64,000 bases of DNA, taken from positions 1 through 64,000 of the forward strand of contig CACVKW010000228.1 in NCBI GenBank assembly GCA_902749685.1. Direction: 5' to 3'. Position numbers and translations under genes: made by a program. Origin of the DNA: Olavius sp. associated proteobacterium Delta 1. Its GTDB lineage: Bacteria; Desulfobacterota; Desulfobacteria; Desulfobacterales; JAFDCJ01. A model generated the notes under the pieces. That model did no database searches and was not told where the DNA came from. It was given only the letters and a program-made list of their open reading frames with translations. Positions 16,167 through 26,419 of this stretch are shown here, in pieces (position 1 is the first letter of the stretch; each line of letters begins with the position of its first letter).

Positions 16167-17927
16167 CTAATCCGCCGCCTTCCCGGTCTCATCCCACCCC
16201 TGCAGCTGATAGTATTCCTTGAGCATCACCTCCAGCTGATCTTCGGTGATCACCTGGCCGGTGTCCGTTAAGGCCCGGTGCAGCGCTTTGGACAGGCGCT
16301 CGTCTTCGGGCTGCATGCCTTCCCGCAGGTTGAAACGCCGGATCTGGCTGGCAATGGCCCGGGCTTTTGCTTTGAGCGCTTTCTCGCCGGCATCGAGGCC
16401 GGTTACTTTGTGGATGACATCTTCCAGCACGTTCCACAGGTAAAAATCCCGGTAGAATCGGCACAGGATCAAGGTATCAAATATGGCCAGCCGGTCTTCA
16501 AATTCCAGAAACATTTCCGCTTTGCCTTCAATCTGCTCGGGCGGAATCATGCCGGCCAGCTCCGGTTTGTAAAAGGTGGCGCGCAGGTGACAGGCCCCGC
16601 GGTCCGAAGTCGCATAGGCCAGCCCCATGCCTTTGAGCTTGCGGGGGTCATACCCGGCCGGCTCCATACCTTTGACATGCACCGCGATATCCTCCAGTCC
16701 CCATTGCCCGGCAGCATGTTTGATGCCCTGGGACAGCACTTCACCGATGCCTTCCCGGCGGGCCATCAGTTGCAGTAAATCCGCAATCGCATCCACGTCG
16801 CCGTAGTCGATTTTATAGTCAACCTTGCCCCGGCGGGCGGCTTCTATGGTAAAGGCACACAGATTGCCGGCGGTGATCGTGTCCATGCCCAATCGGTCAC
16901 AGATATCATTTAGATAGGCAATCTCCTCGATCCTGTCTATCAGGCACAATCCGCCGAAGGCGTAAATCGTCTCATATTCCGGACCTTCAATTTTAAGGCC
17001 GGCATGCCTTCCTTCTTTTACCGTGCCCAGCTGCCCACAGGCCATGAAGCATTTTCCGCAGGCATGGGGCGTGGGGTCCATTTTTTCAACCAGCGCCTCG
17101 GCACTGATATTTTCCCAATTGTCCATGGTGCCTTTGGTCCAGTAGCGGTTGGGAAAGGCGCCGGCCGTGTTGGTCATTTTGACCAGCATGGGGGTTCCCA
17201 GTGTGCGGTAGGCATTGGCCGCGGCATGATTCTTGAATTCGGCCATGAAGTTTTTGGAAAACTCCTTAACGGCTGCTTCATCCGCGTGGGACCGTTTGCG
17301 GTTGCCGGTGAACAAAATGCCTTTAACCTGTTTAGAGCCCATCACGGTACCGGCACCGGTTCGACCGGCCGAGCGCCAGTAGTCATTTTTAATGCAGCCA
17401 AAGCGCACCAGATTTTCTGATGCCGGCCCGATCACCAGAGCTCCTTTTTTCCGATATTCTTCCATGGCAAACTGATCTTTTATCGCATCCTCCGCCCCAT
17501 AGGATTCCATGCCCCAGATTTCCCCGGCGGCATGAAACCCGACGCCCTCCGGATGGACGGTCAGCACGGCGGGTTCATCACACCGGCCCTGAATCACCAC
17601 GGCGTCGAATCCGGTGGCATCGATCGCATCCGGTGTTTTCCCGCCGGAATAGGACTCAGCAAAAAACCCCGTCAGCGGGGATTTGGTGTAGACCCCGTAG
17701 CGGCAGGAGCCCCAGAGCGTGCTGCCCCCCAACGGGCCGTTGGTAAAAATCAGCGTATTCTCCGGCGCCAGCGGATCAACGCCCGGCGGATTTAATTCGG
17801 TTAGCAGGTAGGATGCCAGTCCTTTGCCGCCCAGATACTTTTCATAAACCGCATCCTCGATTTTATCGATTTTAAAACTCTTCCGGTTAAGATTGACTTT
17901 TAAAATACGCCCGTAGAATCCGTTCAT
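16167..17927 (-). CDS. aor: Aldehyde:ferredoxin oxidoreductase
   Basis: 586 residues, tungsten-bis-pterin AOR family. ATG 17927 gives the family start MNGFYGRILKVNL and is preceded by AAAGGAAA. Conserved features are GGKGLASYLL, NTLIFTNGPLGGS, FFAESYSGGKTPD, TGAGTVMGSKQVKGI, the Fe-S CGKCFMACG motif and ATSDRGACHLRATFY. The enzyme oxidises aldehydes to carboxylic acids with ferredoxin, or reduces acids under low potential, in the cytoplasm. It stands alone, convergent with the aminotransferase and downstream of a 290-bp gap. An associated role with 2-oxo acid or aldehyde breakdown from amino acids is inference. Confidence 0.92.
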   Translation of the reverse strand: MNGFYGRILKVNLNRKSFKIDKIEDAVYEKYLGGKGLASYLLTELNPPGVDPLAPENTLIFTNGPLGGSTLWGSCRYGVYTKSPLTGFFAESYSGGKTPDAIDATGFDAVVIQGRCDEPAVLTVHPEGVGFHAAGEIWGMESYGAEDAIKDQFAMEEYRKKGALVIGPASENLVRFGCIKNDYWRSAGRTGAGTVMGSKQVKGILFTGNRKRSHADEAAVKEFSKNFMAEFKNHAAANAYRTLGTPMLVKMTNTAGAFPNRYWTKGTMDNWENISAEALVEKMDPTPHACGKCFMACGQLGTVKEGRHAGLKIEGPEYETIYAFGGLCLIDRIEEIAYLNDICDRLGMDTITAGNLCAFTIEAARRGKVDYKIDYGDVDAIADLLQLMARREGIGEVLSQGIKHAAGQWGLEDIAVHVKGMEPAGYDPRKLKGMGLAYATSDRGACHLRATFYKPELAGMIPPEQIEGKAEMFLEFEDRLAIFDTLILCRFYRDFYLWNVLEDVIHKVTGLDAGEKALKAKARAIASQIRRFNLREGMQPEDERLSKALHRALTDTGQVITEDQLEVMLKEYYQLQGWDETGKAAD

Positions 17928-18217
17928 GATATTTTTCCTTTTTGGTTGCCGATCGAATTTTCTGGGTGTTCTAAGCAAAATCCTGCTTAACTACTTCGGG
18001 AATTCATCTCCGGAAAAATATGTAATCTAAAAATGATAATAAAAGCAAGGTTAAAGATCATTATTGTATTTTCCCACTGCGTGCCGCGGCGTAGCTCGGA
18101 GAACGAAGACAGATTATCTGCTTTTTTCCTTTGCCATATGCCGTGAGCCTTCCGCCTATATTTTTTCCCATGGATTCAATTGTAAAATAAGCAACGCAAT
18201 CGAAGTACCAAACCAAC

Positions 18218-18914
18218 TTAATGGCCCACCAGCCCGCACCAGCGCGCCAGGAATAAAGCATAGACTTTAGCCGTATCAATGACGCTTTCGATTTTCACTC
18301 TTTCATTGGCGGCATGGATATTTTCAGCCTCCGGGCCGTAACAGGTTGCCTGGGCGCTGGCGTAATGGTGATAGGCCCGAACATCCGTAGTTGCTGTGGA
18401 GATCGTGTCTTCGGCGTCCCGGTCGAACATCTCCCGATGGCAGTCATTGAGGGTGTTGAAAGCCGGCCGGTTGCGCTCCTCGATGTGCCCTTCGGATCGA
18501 AATCCGTAGAACTCAACAATGGGTTGATTTTCTGCCAGCCATGGATCCTGGCTCGTGGCCCGGTCGATCGTGTCAATAATCCGCTGACGGGTCTGATCGT
18601 AGGTTGCATCCGGGAAAAAAGACAAGCGGCAGTGAAACTCAGCCGCAGCCGGCACGGTGGACGGCCAGTCCCCCCCATTGATAACACCGATATTCAGGTT
18701 AATCGGATGCCCGATGTTCTGATAATTTGACCGGATCAATCAGGATTCGGGCAGGGTTAAATGAAAGCTTTTTCAATTCGGCTTCCATAACCTCCATGGC
18801 CGGGGCTTCATTGCCCAGGGTACTAGGTTCGGCCACCAGCCGGCGGGTAAAGTCGAGTATATCATCGGAAAGATTGTCGATACTGTTTAAGATCTGTTTT
18901 TCTACTTTTCCCAT
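18218..18914 (-). pseudogene. M20 peptidase (ArgE/DapE-like) gene with internal deletion
   Basis: The first frame encodes an M20 N-terminus (ILDFTRRLVAEPSTLGNEAP to ILIDPVKLSEH). The second frame, starting near 18720, encodes the M20 C-terminal part (YQNIGHPINLNIGVINGGDW, TVPAAAEFHCRLSF, ATTDVRAYHHYASAQATCYG). The middle part with the metal ligands (HxD, GxxDMK, EEE) is missing, so it cannot be active. The junction DNA TTATCAGAACATCGGGCATC reads as LSEH in one frame and YQNIGH in the other, both sensible for the family. That suggests deletion between two short direct repeats. It is the 3' end of the peptide utilisation operon. Confidence 0.85.
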
Positions 18915-19110
18915 TTATCTTCTTTCTTCGAATAAACCGAAACCATATGGACAATTTAATCAAGAAAGCACGATAGGACGATAATGCGATAAAAGCCGAG
19001 TGATATTGCGTGTTTTTTAATTTTCGTGGTTTCGTGACAATAATATATTTTTACGAAATTTAAAGAAATTACAATTAAGTCAAGTTATAGTGGCAGCAAA
19101 AAATGTGAAT

Positions 19111-20253
19111 TCAGCTTTCTATTAGACGATTATATTGGCTCATAATTTGTCTCAGCCGATCGTGGTCAATCGCCTCAAGCGTATAGCCTTCGGGTTTAAC
19201 CGTGGTCATGGATTCGGCCGCGATCATGGCGTTGACAACGGCTTCTTCGATGGCTTGAACAACCGCGCGATAAATGTCATCGAAATAATGATCGTTAATA
19301 AAGCCCAGCGCGTATAGAGTCGATTGCTCCCCATGCATACTGGGCCAGTCAAGGTTATTGGCAACGGAAAACGCCAGGAAAATATCGCCGGAGTAATTAC
19401 CCCCGGGTGTGCCGGTGCGCCCGATTCCGATCGCCGCCCGTTTGGCAACGCGTCGCAGCTGAGTCGGCAGCATGGGAATATCAGTTCCGATGATGACGAT
19501 AATAGAGCCCGTCTCTCTTTGGCTGATCTCGCTGATGACCGCATTTTCCGGCCAATGTCTGCCGACCGGCACCCCCAGGATGGTAAGATCCTTGCGCGAG
19601 CCAAAGTTGGACTGCACCAGGATTCCGACTGTGTATTTTTCGGATCCGATTGTTATCCTGCGGGAGGAAGTACCGGTGCCGCCTTTAAATTCATAGGTCA
19701 CCATGCCCGTGCCGCCGCCGAAATTGCCCTCGGCAACAAAACCCGGGGCGGCTGATTTTAAGGCCGAAAGCACATGTTCTTCTTTTAGATGCCGGCCGCA
19801 GATGTCATTGGTCAAGCCGTCATAAGTCTCGGCCACCACCGGCATGGCCCAGGCATGATCATCAAGAAAAAAGCCGGGATACTGATCGATCATCCACCCC
19901 ACAGTGGCGTGATGCACCATACCGACCGAATGGGTGTTGGTGATGCAGATCGGACTGATAAAATATCCGGCTTCATGGATCCAGTGGGTGCCGGTCATCT
20001 CACCGTTGCCATTGAGGGTATATTGACCGGCCCAAATGGGTCCGGGCATATCCCGTTTGCCGCGCGGTAAAATAGCGGTAACCCCTGTGCGAATCGGCCC
20101 CTTGCCGACTTCAACCGCGCCTTCGCCCTCGATCAGGGTCGCAAATCCGACTTCGACACCTGTGATGTCGGTGATCGCGTTGAATTCTCCGGTCACGCCA
20201 TCAAACGGCAACCCCACATCCCGCGCTCTCGGCTTGACAGATGCTTCTCTCAT
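19111..20253 (-). CDS. P1 (DmpA/BapA) family aminopeptidase
   Basis: 380 residues from ATG 20253 (RBS AGGAAGTGAG). It matches S58/P1 peptidases that mature by self-cleavage and then act as N-terminal-nucleophile aminopeptidases on D-amino acid amides, beta-peptides or short L-peptides. Visible motifs are RARDVGLPFDGVTGEFNAITD, TGVEVGFATL, FGGGTGMVTYEFKGGTGTSSR (the last part, near residues 191-198, is the self-cleavage region), VGRHWPENAV and AKRAAIGIGRTG. It lies between amidase and the M20 relic and probably belongs to their operon. Whether it is exported is unclear; no signal peptide is seen. Confidence 0.87.
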   Translation of the reverse strand: MREASVKPRARDVGLPFDGVTGEFNAITDITGVEVGFATLIEGEGAVEVGKGPIRTGVTAILPRGKRDMPGPIWAGQYTLNGNGEMTGTHWIHEAGYFISPICITNTHSVGMVHHATVGWMIDQYPGFFLDDHAWAMPVVAETYDGLTNDICGRHLKEEHVLSALKSAAPGFVAEGNFGGGTGMVTYEFKGGTGTSSRRITIGSEKYTVGILVQSNFGSRKDLTILGVPVGRHWPENAVISEISQRETGSIIVIIGTDIPMLPTQLRRVAKRAAIGIGRTGTPGGNYSGDIFLAFSVANNLDWPSMHGEQSTLYALGFINDHYFDDIYRAVVQAIEEAVVNAMIAAESMTTVKPEGYTLEAIDHDRLRQIMSQYNRLIES

Positions 20254-20399
20254 CTCACTTCCTCCCATTGATACGGAAAAGCTAATTCTACAGGTTTCAG
20301 TTTTTATCATCTCCTTTTTCTGACACCTGACACCCGAAACCTAACGGCTGTTTCCTTCGCCTCCTGATAACACTATCTCCCTTACGCGGTCTTGAATTC

Positions 20400-21839
20400 C
20401 TATTTGCTCACGTGTACCGGCGGTATGCGATCTTTCCAGGGCATCGCTTCTTCAAAGGCAGCGGCGATGCGTATCAGGGCAGCTTCATCTCCAAAGGGCG
20501 CCGCAAATTGCACCCCGATGGGCAGGCCGGATTCACTTTGCCCCAACGGCAATGAAATGGAGGGGGTTCCGGTTACGTTGAACAGACCCATGTGCTGAAA
20601 TATCCTGAAATCATTTTCCCAGAATTCATGGGGTTCCAGATCATCCCGTTTGGTACTGAATAGCCCGTGCGGTTGCGGCAATAAGGACAGGCTGGGGGTT
20701 ATCAATAAATCATATTTTTGAAAAAACTGTCCGACTGTGAATCTGACCTGCCGCATAACCTCAAAGGATTCCATGGCCTCGGCGATGGTAAGGCTTCTTG
20801 CCCGTTCAATCATTTTAAGGGTTCCGGGCTCAAGATAATCAAGATTTAATTCCCGGCCCATGGACTCGGCGAATTTGGCAATACCCGCGTCCGCCAGTCC
20901 GAAGACATTCATGACCACCGTGTTCACTTTTACGAAATCCAGCGCTGGCGAATCGGCCTCTACCGCATGACCCATTTTTTCACAGACCGAGGCAACCTTT
21001 TCCACTGTTTTTTGGATTTCAAGATCCACCGGATAAGGCCCCCATGAATCGGCAGTAAATGCGATGCGTAAGTTTCCAGCAGGCGCCTGCAATTCTTCCG
21101 TATACGGTCGTTCAGGTTTAACAATGATAAAAGGGTCTCCCACCTCGGCGCCATGGACCGCATTCAACATGGCTGCCGTATCTCTAACGCTGCGGCTGAC
21201 GACAAACTCCCTTGCCAAACCGAACATGGGATCCTGCCGGTCCGGACCGGCGCTGATCCGGCCGCGGGAGGGATTCAGCCCGACCAATCCGCAGCAGGAC
21301 GCCGGAATCCGAATGGATCCGCCGCCGTCACTGGCATGGGCAACCGGCACTATTCCGGCAGCAACACTGGCGGCAGCACCGCCGCTGGACCCGCCGGCCA
21401 TGCGATCCAGATCCCAGGGATTGCGGGTAATTCCCTGCAAAATTGTTTCGGTCTGGCCGGATATTCCAAGCTCCGGGACGGTGGAGCGCCCCATGGTGGC
21501 CAATCCGGCCTTTTTGAACCGGGTCATCAAAAAAGAGTCTTTATCCGGTACGTAACCTTTGAAAAGGCGGCTTCCTATCTCCTGCAGCCTGCCCACCTCG
21601 GTGGCGCCAAGGTCTTTTCTTAAAAAGGGAACCCCGCCAAAGGGTCCGTTGCCATTTAAGGCAGCTTTTGCAATATCCAAAGCATCATCGTAAACTTCAA
21701 TCACCGAATTAATTTGCGGATTCACTTTCGCCACGGCCGCTATGAATAGTTCGGCTGCTTCAGTCGGTGTAATATCTCCCTGGCGGATAATCTCCGCCAG
21801 CCCCAGACCATCGTATTGCGCATATTCAACCAGGTTCAT
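20400..21839 (-). CDS. Amidase-signature (AS) family amidase
   Basis: 479 residues from ATG 21839 (RBS AGGAG). The Ser-cisSer-Lys triad is intact: lysine in GVPFLRKDLG, serines in the MAGGSSGGAAASVAAG and DGGGSIRIPASCCGLVGLNP motifs. It would hydrolyse carboxylic amides to acid and ammonia in the cytoplasm. It starts 16 bp after the gntR stop and lies at the end of the opp operon, so imported amides or peptides are likely substrates. The physiological amide is not predictable. Confidence 0.9.
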   Translation of the reverse strand: MNLVEYAQYDGLGLAEIIRQGDITPTEAAELFIAAVAKVNPQINSVIEVYDDALDIAKAALNGNGPFGGVPFLRKDLGATEVGRLQEIGSRLFKGYVPDKDSFLMTRFKKAGLATMGRSTVPELGISGQTETILQGITRNPWDLDRMAGGSSGGAAASVAAGIVPVAHASDGGGSIRIPASCCGLVGLNPSRGRISAGPDRQDPMFGLAREFVVSRSVRDTAAMLNAVHGAEVGDPFIIVKPERPYTEELQAPAGNLRIAFTADSWGPYPVDLEIQKTVEKVASVCEKMGHAVEADSPALDFVKVNTVVMNVFGLADAGIAKFAESMGRELNLDYLEPGTLKMIERARSLTIAEAMESFEVMRQVRFTVGQFFQKYDLLITPSLSLLPQPHGLFSTKRDDLEPHEFWENDFRIFQHMGLFNVTGTPSISLPLGQSESGLPIGVQFAAPFGDEAALIRIAAAFEEAMPWKDRIPPVHVSK

Positions 21840-21855
21840 ATTGTGCAGTTGCTCC

Positions 21856-22530
21856 TTACGGTGAGTGTGATATTTTCGCGTCAAGATCAAGGATCGTGTG
21901 CTGATCCCGCATAAAGTCAGCCGCAGCAATGGCATTCCCTTTTTCGATAAGCTCCATCAGTGTCAAATGCTCCTTGTGAATCACATGCTTGCGCCTCAGG
22001 CTCCAGTCCTTTTTACCGAATTCAAACAATCGTTGGCGCAGGATGTTAATATGGTTTAAAATGAGCTCATTGGTGGAAAGGTTCAGATATACATTGTGAA
22101 AGGCTGTATTTAAATTCCAGTATTGCGGAAAATTCTGCTTCTCCAAATTTTTCCCCATTTCTGTGTTTATCTGCTTCATCTGCTCTATTTCAGCGCGGCC
22201 GACCCTGTCAAAAACCGCCAGCAGAACCCTGGAATCAAGGGCTCCCAACATTTCGTACATGTTTTCGATGTCTTTTTGAGACAGCTCGTTAATTCGGATT
22301 CCGCGCTGCGGCAGAAATGTCACAAAGCCCTCGTTTTGCAATTGCAACAGCGCATCCCTGAGGGGTGTCCGGCTGATTCCCAGATGGGTCATAAGCTCAT
22401 TCATGCTGACGGACATGCCCGGTTTCAGGTTTTCCTGCTTGAGCTCCCGGCGCAGGTACTCATACACCTGGGTCCGCAATAATGATGGTCCCGGTTGATT
22501 TGAAAGATTGTTAAACGGTAGATCTTCCAT
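21856..22530 (-). CDS. GntR-family regulator, FCD subfamily
   Basis: 224 residues from ATG 22530. A winged helix at about residues 15-75 (LRTQVYEYLRRELKQENLKPG, LGISRTPLRDALLQLQNEGFV, PQRGIRINELS) is followed by a helical FCD ligand domain whose metal/ligand histidines could be those in NLNTAFHNVYL and the later RRKHVIHKEH and RDQHTIL. Its start lies 20 bp after the oppF stop. It probably senses a carboxylate or amino-acid ligand and controls this operon through the CTAGTATA-type operator at 28244-28267. Confidence 0.88.
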   Translation of the reverse strand: MEDLPFNNLSNQPGPSLLRTQVYEYLRRELKQENLKPGMSVSMNELMTHLGISRTPLRDALLQLQNEGFVTFLPQRGIRINELSQKDIENMYEMLGALDSRVLLAVFDRVGRAEIEQMKQINTEMGKNLEKQNFPQYWNLNTAFHNVYLNLSTNELILNHINILRQRLFEFGKKDWSLRRKHVIHKEHLTLMELIEKGNAIAAADFMRDQHTILDLDAKISHSP

Positions 22531-22550
22531 TTTGATAATTCCTTTATTCC

Positions 22551-23489
22551 TCAAACCAGATGACAGGAAATCCTGCGATCGCTTACCAGCCGTAACTCCG
22601 GTTCTATTTTACGGCACTGATCCTCAGCAATGGGACAGCGGGTGTGGAAGCTGCAGCCCGGCGGCGGGTCGGCCGGTGAAGGCACGTCGCCCTCGAGCAG
22701 TGTCCGCTCACCCCTCAGGTTCGGATCGATTTTGGGGTTGGCCGACAGCAGGGCTTGAGTATAAGGGTGCAGCGGTCTTTTAAAAATATCTATCACCGAC
22801 CCCTCTTCGACCAGTTTGCCGAGATACATCACCATCACGCGGTCGGCGATATGGCGAACCACGTTCAGGTCGTGGGTGATAAATAAATAAGTCAGATCCT
22901 GGGCGGCCTGAAGCTTTTTGATCAAGTTCAGCACCTGGGCCTGGACCGATACATCCAGTGCGCTGGTCGGCTCGTCCAGTATTAAAAATTTCGGGCCCAA
23001 CGCCAATGCCCGTGCAATTCCAATCCGCTGTCGCTGCCCGCCTGAAAACTGGTGCGGGTAGCGGTTGATATGCTCCGGTTTGAGCCCGACCTGCTCCAGC
23101 AGACGAACAACTTCTTCCCTGAGTCGGGCTCCTCTTAATTTGCGGTGAACGGTTAAAGGCTCTCCCACAATCTGCAGGACATTCATACGGGGATTCAACG
23201 ATGAATATGGGTCCTGAAAGACAATCCCCATTTTACGGCGCAGCGCCCGCCGCTCGGCTTTGGCCAGTTCGTAAATATTGCGGTCATCATACAACAGCCG
23301 GCCGTCAGTGGGCTCTATCAAATTCATGATAACCCGTCCAATAGTGGACTTGCCGCAGCCGGACTCTCCCACCATCCCCACGGTTTCTCCGCTTGCGATG
23401 GAAAAAGACACATCATCCACGGCTTTCACCAGATGACCGCCCTGGGTGGGAAAATATTTTTTTATGTTCAAGGCTTCAATCAATGCCAT
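22551..23489 (-). CDS. Oligopeptide/dipeptide ABC transporter ATPase (OppF-like)
   Basis: 312 residues. Walker [15 protein letters not shown]-loop [13 protein letters not shown], signature [12 protein letters not shown], Walker [12 protein letters not shown] and H-loop FITHDL are intact. The C-terminal oligo_HPY extension with the [15 protein letters not shown] cysteine cluster is typical of OppD/F. It would pair with the adjacent OppD-like ATPase to drive peptide import through the OppB/OppC-like permeases. The 45-bp gap to the upstream ATPase gene is the largest in this core operon. Confidence 0.92.
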   Translation of the reverse strand: MALIEALNIKKYFPTQGGHLVKAVDDVSFSIASGETVGMVGESGCGKSTIGRVIMNLIEPTDGRLLYDDRNIYELAKAERRALRRKMGIVFQDPYSSLNPRMNVLQIVGEPLTVHRKLRGARLREEVVRLLEQVGLKPEHINRYPHQFSGGQRQRIGIARALALGPKFLILDEPTSALDVSVQAQVLNLIKKLQAAQDLTYLFITHDLNVVRHIADRVMVMYLGKLVEEGSVIDIFKRPLHPYTQALLSANPKIDPNLRGERTLLEGDVPSPADPPPGCSFHTRCPIAEDQCRKIEPELRLVSDRRISCHLV

Positions 23490-23534
23490 TGGTTTACAAG
23501 TCTTTTTCCAAATTCAAATATTCAGAGTCCAGTC

Positions 23535-24497
23535 TCATCGAAAATGACAGGCTACGGCTCGACCGTCTCCCTTATCTATCAATTCCGGAATTTGCCGTTC
23601 ACATACCTCTTCAGCGATCGGGCACCTGGCATGAAACCGGCAGCCTGACGGCGGATGAATGAGATCCGGAACCAGCCCTTCAATTGTTCTGAGCTCGTCT
23701 CCAGCTTCCTGTTGGCCCGGCAGCGAGGATAGCAGTCCCTCGGTGTAGGGGTGCAGCGGATTACTGAATATCGCCTGCGCCGGGCCCCGCTCCACAATCA
23801 ATCCGGCATACATCACCGCCACCCGATCACAGGTTTCGGCCACCACCCCCAGATCATGGGTGATCATGATAATTGACGTGCCCGTCTCTTCTTTCAGCCG
23901 CAGCATCAGTGACAGTATCTGGGCCTGGATAGTCACATCCAGCGCTGTGGTGGGCTCATCGGCAATCAGCACCTCCGGTCGGCAGGATAGGGCCATGGCA
24001 ATCATGACCCGCTGCAGCATCCCACCGCTGAGTTCATGCGGGTACTTCTGCAACAGGCGCTCGGGGTCCGGCAACCGCACCAGGTCAAAGACCTCTACCG
24101 CCCGGTCAAGCGCCTCTTTTATGTTCTTAGCCTGATGAATGCTGATCACATGGCCCACCTGATTGCCGATGGTAAAAACCGGGTTGAGCGAGGAAAGCGG
24201 GTTCTGAAATATCATCGACATCCGGCTGCCGCGGATACGCCGCAGCTCGGCATCGCGCTTCTCCAGCAGGTTTTCACCATCTAACAGAACCCGCCCGGCA
24301 ACAATCTGCCCCGGGTCGGGAACCAGGCCCATGGTGGAGCGCACGGTCACCGACTTGCCGCAACCGGTTTCACCCACGATGCCGACCACTTCGTTGCGGT
24401 TTACCGCCAGGTCGATCCCGTCCACGGCCCGGACCACGCCGTTGTATGTAAAAAAGTGGGTTTTTAATCCCTTTATTTCTAAAATTGGTTTATCCAT
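23535..24497 (-). CDS. Oligopeptide/dipeptide ABC transporter ATPase (OppD-like)
   Basis: 320 residues. Walker A GETGCGKSVTVR, Q-loop IFQNPLSSLNPV, signature LSGGMLQRVMIA, Walker B LIADEPTTALD, H-loop MITHDLG and the C-terminal CRFHARCPIAEEVC motif are all present. It is the partner ATPase of the downstream OppF-like protein. It starts 4 bp after the OppC stop, so the genes are cotranscribed and probably coupled. Confidence 0.92.
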   Translation of the reverse strand: MDKPILEIKGLKTHFFTYNGVVRAVDGIDLAVNRNEVVGIVGETGCGKSVTVRSTMGLVPDPGQIVAGRVLLDGENLLEKRDAELRRIRGSRMSMIFQNPLSSLNPVFTIGNQVGHVISIHQAKNIKEALDRAVEVFDLVRLPDPERLLQKYPHELSGGMLQRVMIAMALSCRPEVLIADEPTTALDVTIQAQILSLMLRLKEETGTSIIMITHDLGVVAETCDRVAVMYAGLIVERGPAQAIFSNPLHPYTEGLLSSLPGQQEAGDELRTIEGLVPDLIHPPSGCRFHARCPIAEEVCERQIPELIDKGDGRAVACHFR

Positions 24498-24501
24498 ACC
24501 G

Positions 24502-25386
24502 TCAGTCCCTGACCCTGGGATCGAGGATGTCTCTTAACCCATCACCGACCAGATTGAAGGCCAGCACGGTCACAAATATAGCCAGGCCCGGGAAGGTAAC
24601 CGTCCACCAGAAGTCGAGGAAGTAAGCCCGGGCATCGGTGATCATCAGCCCCCACTCGACTGTCGGCGGTCTCGCACCCACACCGATAAACGACAATCCG
24701 GCCGCGGTCAGGATCGTGTAACCCAAATCCATGGAAGCCTGGATAATGACCGGCGCCATGGAGTTGGGCAGCACGTGCTTGACCAGGAGGCTAAAACGGC
24801 TGACGCCGATGGATCGGGCCGCTTCAACGTACAATTGCTCTTTGACCGTCAGCACCTGGGCCCGAACGATCCGGACGTACCAGGGAAACCAGGCCACGGC
24901 TATGGCGATCATGGCATTGGTGATCGACGGACCCAGGGCGGCGGCGATGGCCAGAGGCAGCAATAGCGACGGGAATGCCAGAAAGATATCGCTGATGCGC
25001 ATGATCACATCACTGATCCGGCCGCCGAAGTAGCCGGCGATAAGCCCCAGCGGCACCCCGATCACCAGAGCGATGGCCAGGACCGTCACCCCGATCCGGA
25101 TCGACATCTTGGCCCCGAAAACGACCCGGCTGAATATGTCCCGCCCCAGGGCATCGGTGCCGAAAAAGTGGTCCATGGACGGCGGCTTGAGCTTGGAGCC
25201 GAAGTGGATGGCATGTTTGGCATCCGCCGGGTAGGGGGTAATCCAGGGAGCGAACAACGCGGCAAAGACTAACAGAACCACCACCCCCACACCGATCAAA
25301 AACAGCGGATTTTTCCTGGCCAGATGGATGAAGTAACGCATCCGTTCCCAGCGGGGATTACGATAAGCAGTTATCGCTTCAGCCAT
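24502..25386 (-). CDS. Peptide ABC transporter permease (OppC-like)
   Basis: 294 residues with an N-terminal transmembrane segment (NPLFLIGVGVVVLLVFAALF), the OppC-type HFFGTDALGRDIFSRVVFGA motif and the EAA loop (EAARSIGVSRFSLLVKHVLPN) that contacts the ATPase. About six membrane helices are expected. It begins 3 bp after the OppB stop. It forms the inner-membrane channel with OppB. Confidence 0.92.
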   Translation of the reverse strand: MAEAITAYRNPRWERMRYFIHLARKNPLFLIGVGVVVLLVFAALFAPWITPYPADAKHAIHFGSKLKPPSMDHFFGTDALGRDIFSRVVFGAKMSIRIGVTVLAIALVIGVPLGLIAGYFGGRISDVIMRISDIFLAFPSLLLPLAIAAALGPSITNAMIAIAVAWFPWYVRIVRAQVLTVKEQLYVEAARSIGVSRFSLLVKHVLPNSMAPVIIQASMDLGYTILTAAGLSFIGVGARPPTVEWGLMITDARAYFLDFWWTVTFPGLAIFVTVLAFNLVGDGLRDILDPRVRD

Positions 25387-25389
25387 GGC

Positions 25390-26418
25390 TTAACCCTTGC
25401 TGCCCGGATATTTGATCCGGGGGTCGACGAAGAAGTAAATCAGATCGACAATTAAGTTAATGGTCAGATAGGTGGCGGCGAAGATCAGGGTCGAACCGAC
25501 GATGCCCGGAAAATCGTTGCGGGTAATGGACAGCACAATGTAGCTGCCCAGCCCCGGCCAGTCAAAGATCGATTCCACCAGAACCGACCCCCCCAGCATC
25601 AGCCCGTAGGCCAGGCCGATAATGGTGATGGTCGGGATGAGCGCATTTTTCAAGGCATACTTGTATAGAATCGTGCGCCGGCTGACACCATAGGCGGTCG
25701 CGGTTTGGACGTAATCTTCGCGCATGACCTCCAGCATGGAGGAGCGCGTTATCCGGGTTACGATGGCCAGCGATGCAAAGGACATGGTCAGCGCCGGCAG
25801 GGCCATATATTTGAGCGAGCTGAAAAAAGCCGGCCAGTTGCCGGTAACTAAAGAATCGAACAGGTAAAAACCGGTGATGAAAGTAATGGGATGGTCGATC
25901 AGGATCATCGAACCGATCCGGCCCTGCAGCGGAAACCAGCCCAGCTTGCCGTGCAGCGTCATCTGCAGGATCAAGCCCAGCCAGAAGACCGGCATGGCCA
26001 CTCCGGAAATGGAGAAAGCCCGGCTGGTGTGGTCAATGGGTTTGTCCTTGCGCACGGCCGAAATGACGCCCAGCGGGATACCGACAGCCAATGCGATCAA
26101 TATGGATACGGTGACCAGCTCGAAGGTGGCACCGTATCTGCGGCCGACCTCCTCAAGCACCGGCTGTTTGGTTCTGATGGACACGCCCAGGTCACCCTTC
26201 ACCAGGTTGCCCATGTAATTCAGATACTGAACCAGCAGGGGCCGGTCCAGGCCGAGTTCTTTGCGGGCAGCGTCCAACTGTTCCTGGGTGTGCTTGGGGC
26301 CGGCCCACATGGACGCCGGGTCACCGGGAATGACCCGCGACACAAAAAAGGAGATGGTACAAACCCCGAACAAGACCAGCAGGGTATAGGCCAGCCGTTT
26401 TCCGATATATTTTTTCAT
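25390..26418 (-). CDS. Peptide ABC transporter permease (OppB-like)
   Basis: 342 residues from ATG 26418, one base after the binding-protein stop. The N-terminus (YIGKRLAYTLLVLFGVCTIS) and the ELGLDRPLLVQYLNYM segment are typical of OppB/DppB. The EAA loop reads TATAYGVSRRTILYKYALKN. About six transmembrane helices. It pairs with OppC. Confidence 0.92.
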   Translation of the reverse strand: MKKYIGKRLAYTLLVLFGVCTISFFVSRVIPGDPASMWAGPKHTQEQLDAARKELGLDRPLLVQYLNYMGNLVKGDLGVSIRTKQPVLEEVGRRYGATFELVTVSILIALAVGIPLGVISAVRKDKPIDHTSRAFSISGVAMPVFWLGLILQMTLHGKLGWFPLQGRIGSMILIDHPITFITGFYLFDSLVTGNWPAFFSSLKYMALPALTMSFASLAIVTRITRSSMLEVMREDYVQTATAYGVSRRTILYKYALKNALIPTITIIGLAYGLMLGGSVLVESIFDWPGLGSYIVLSITRNDFPGIVGSTLIFAATYLTINLIVDLIYFFVDPRIKYPGSKG

Positions 26419-26419
26419 C

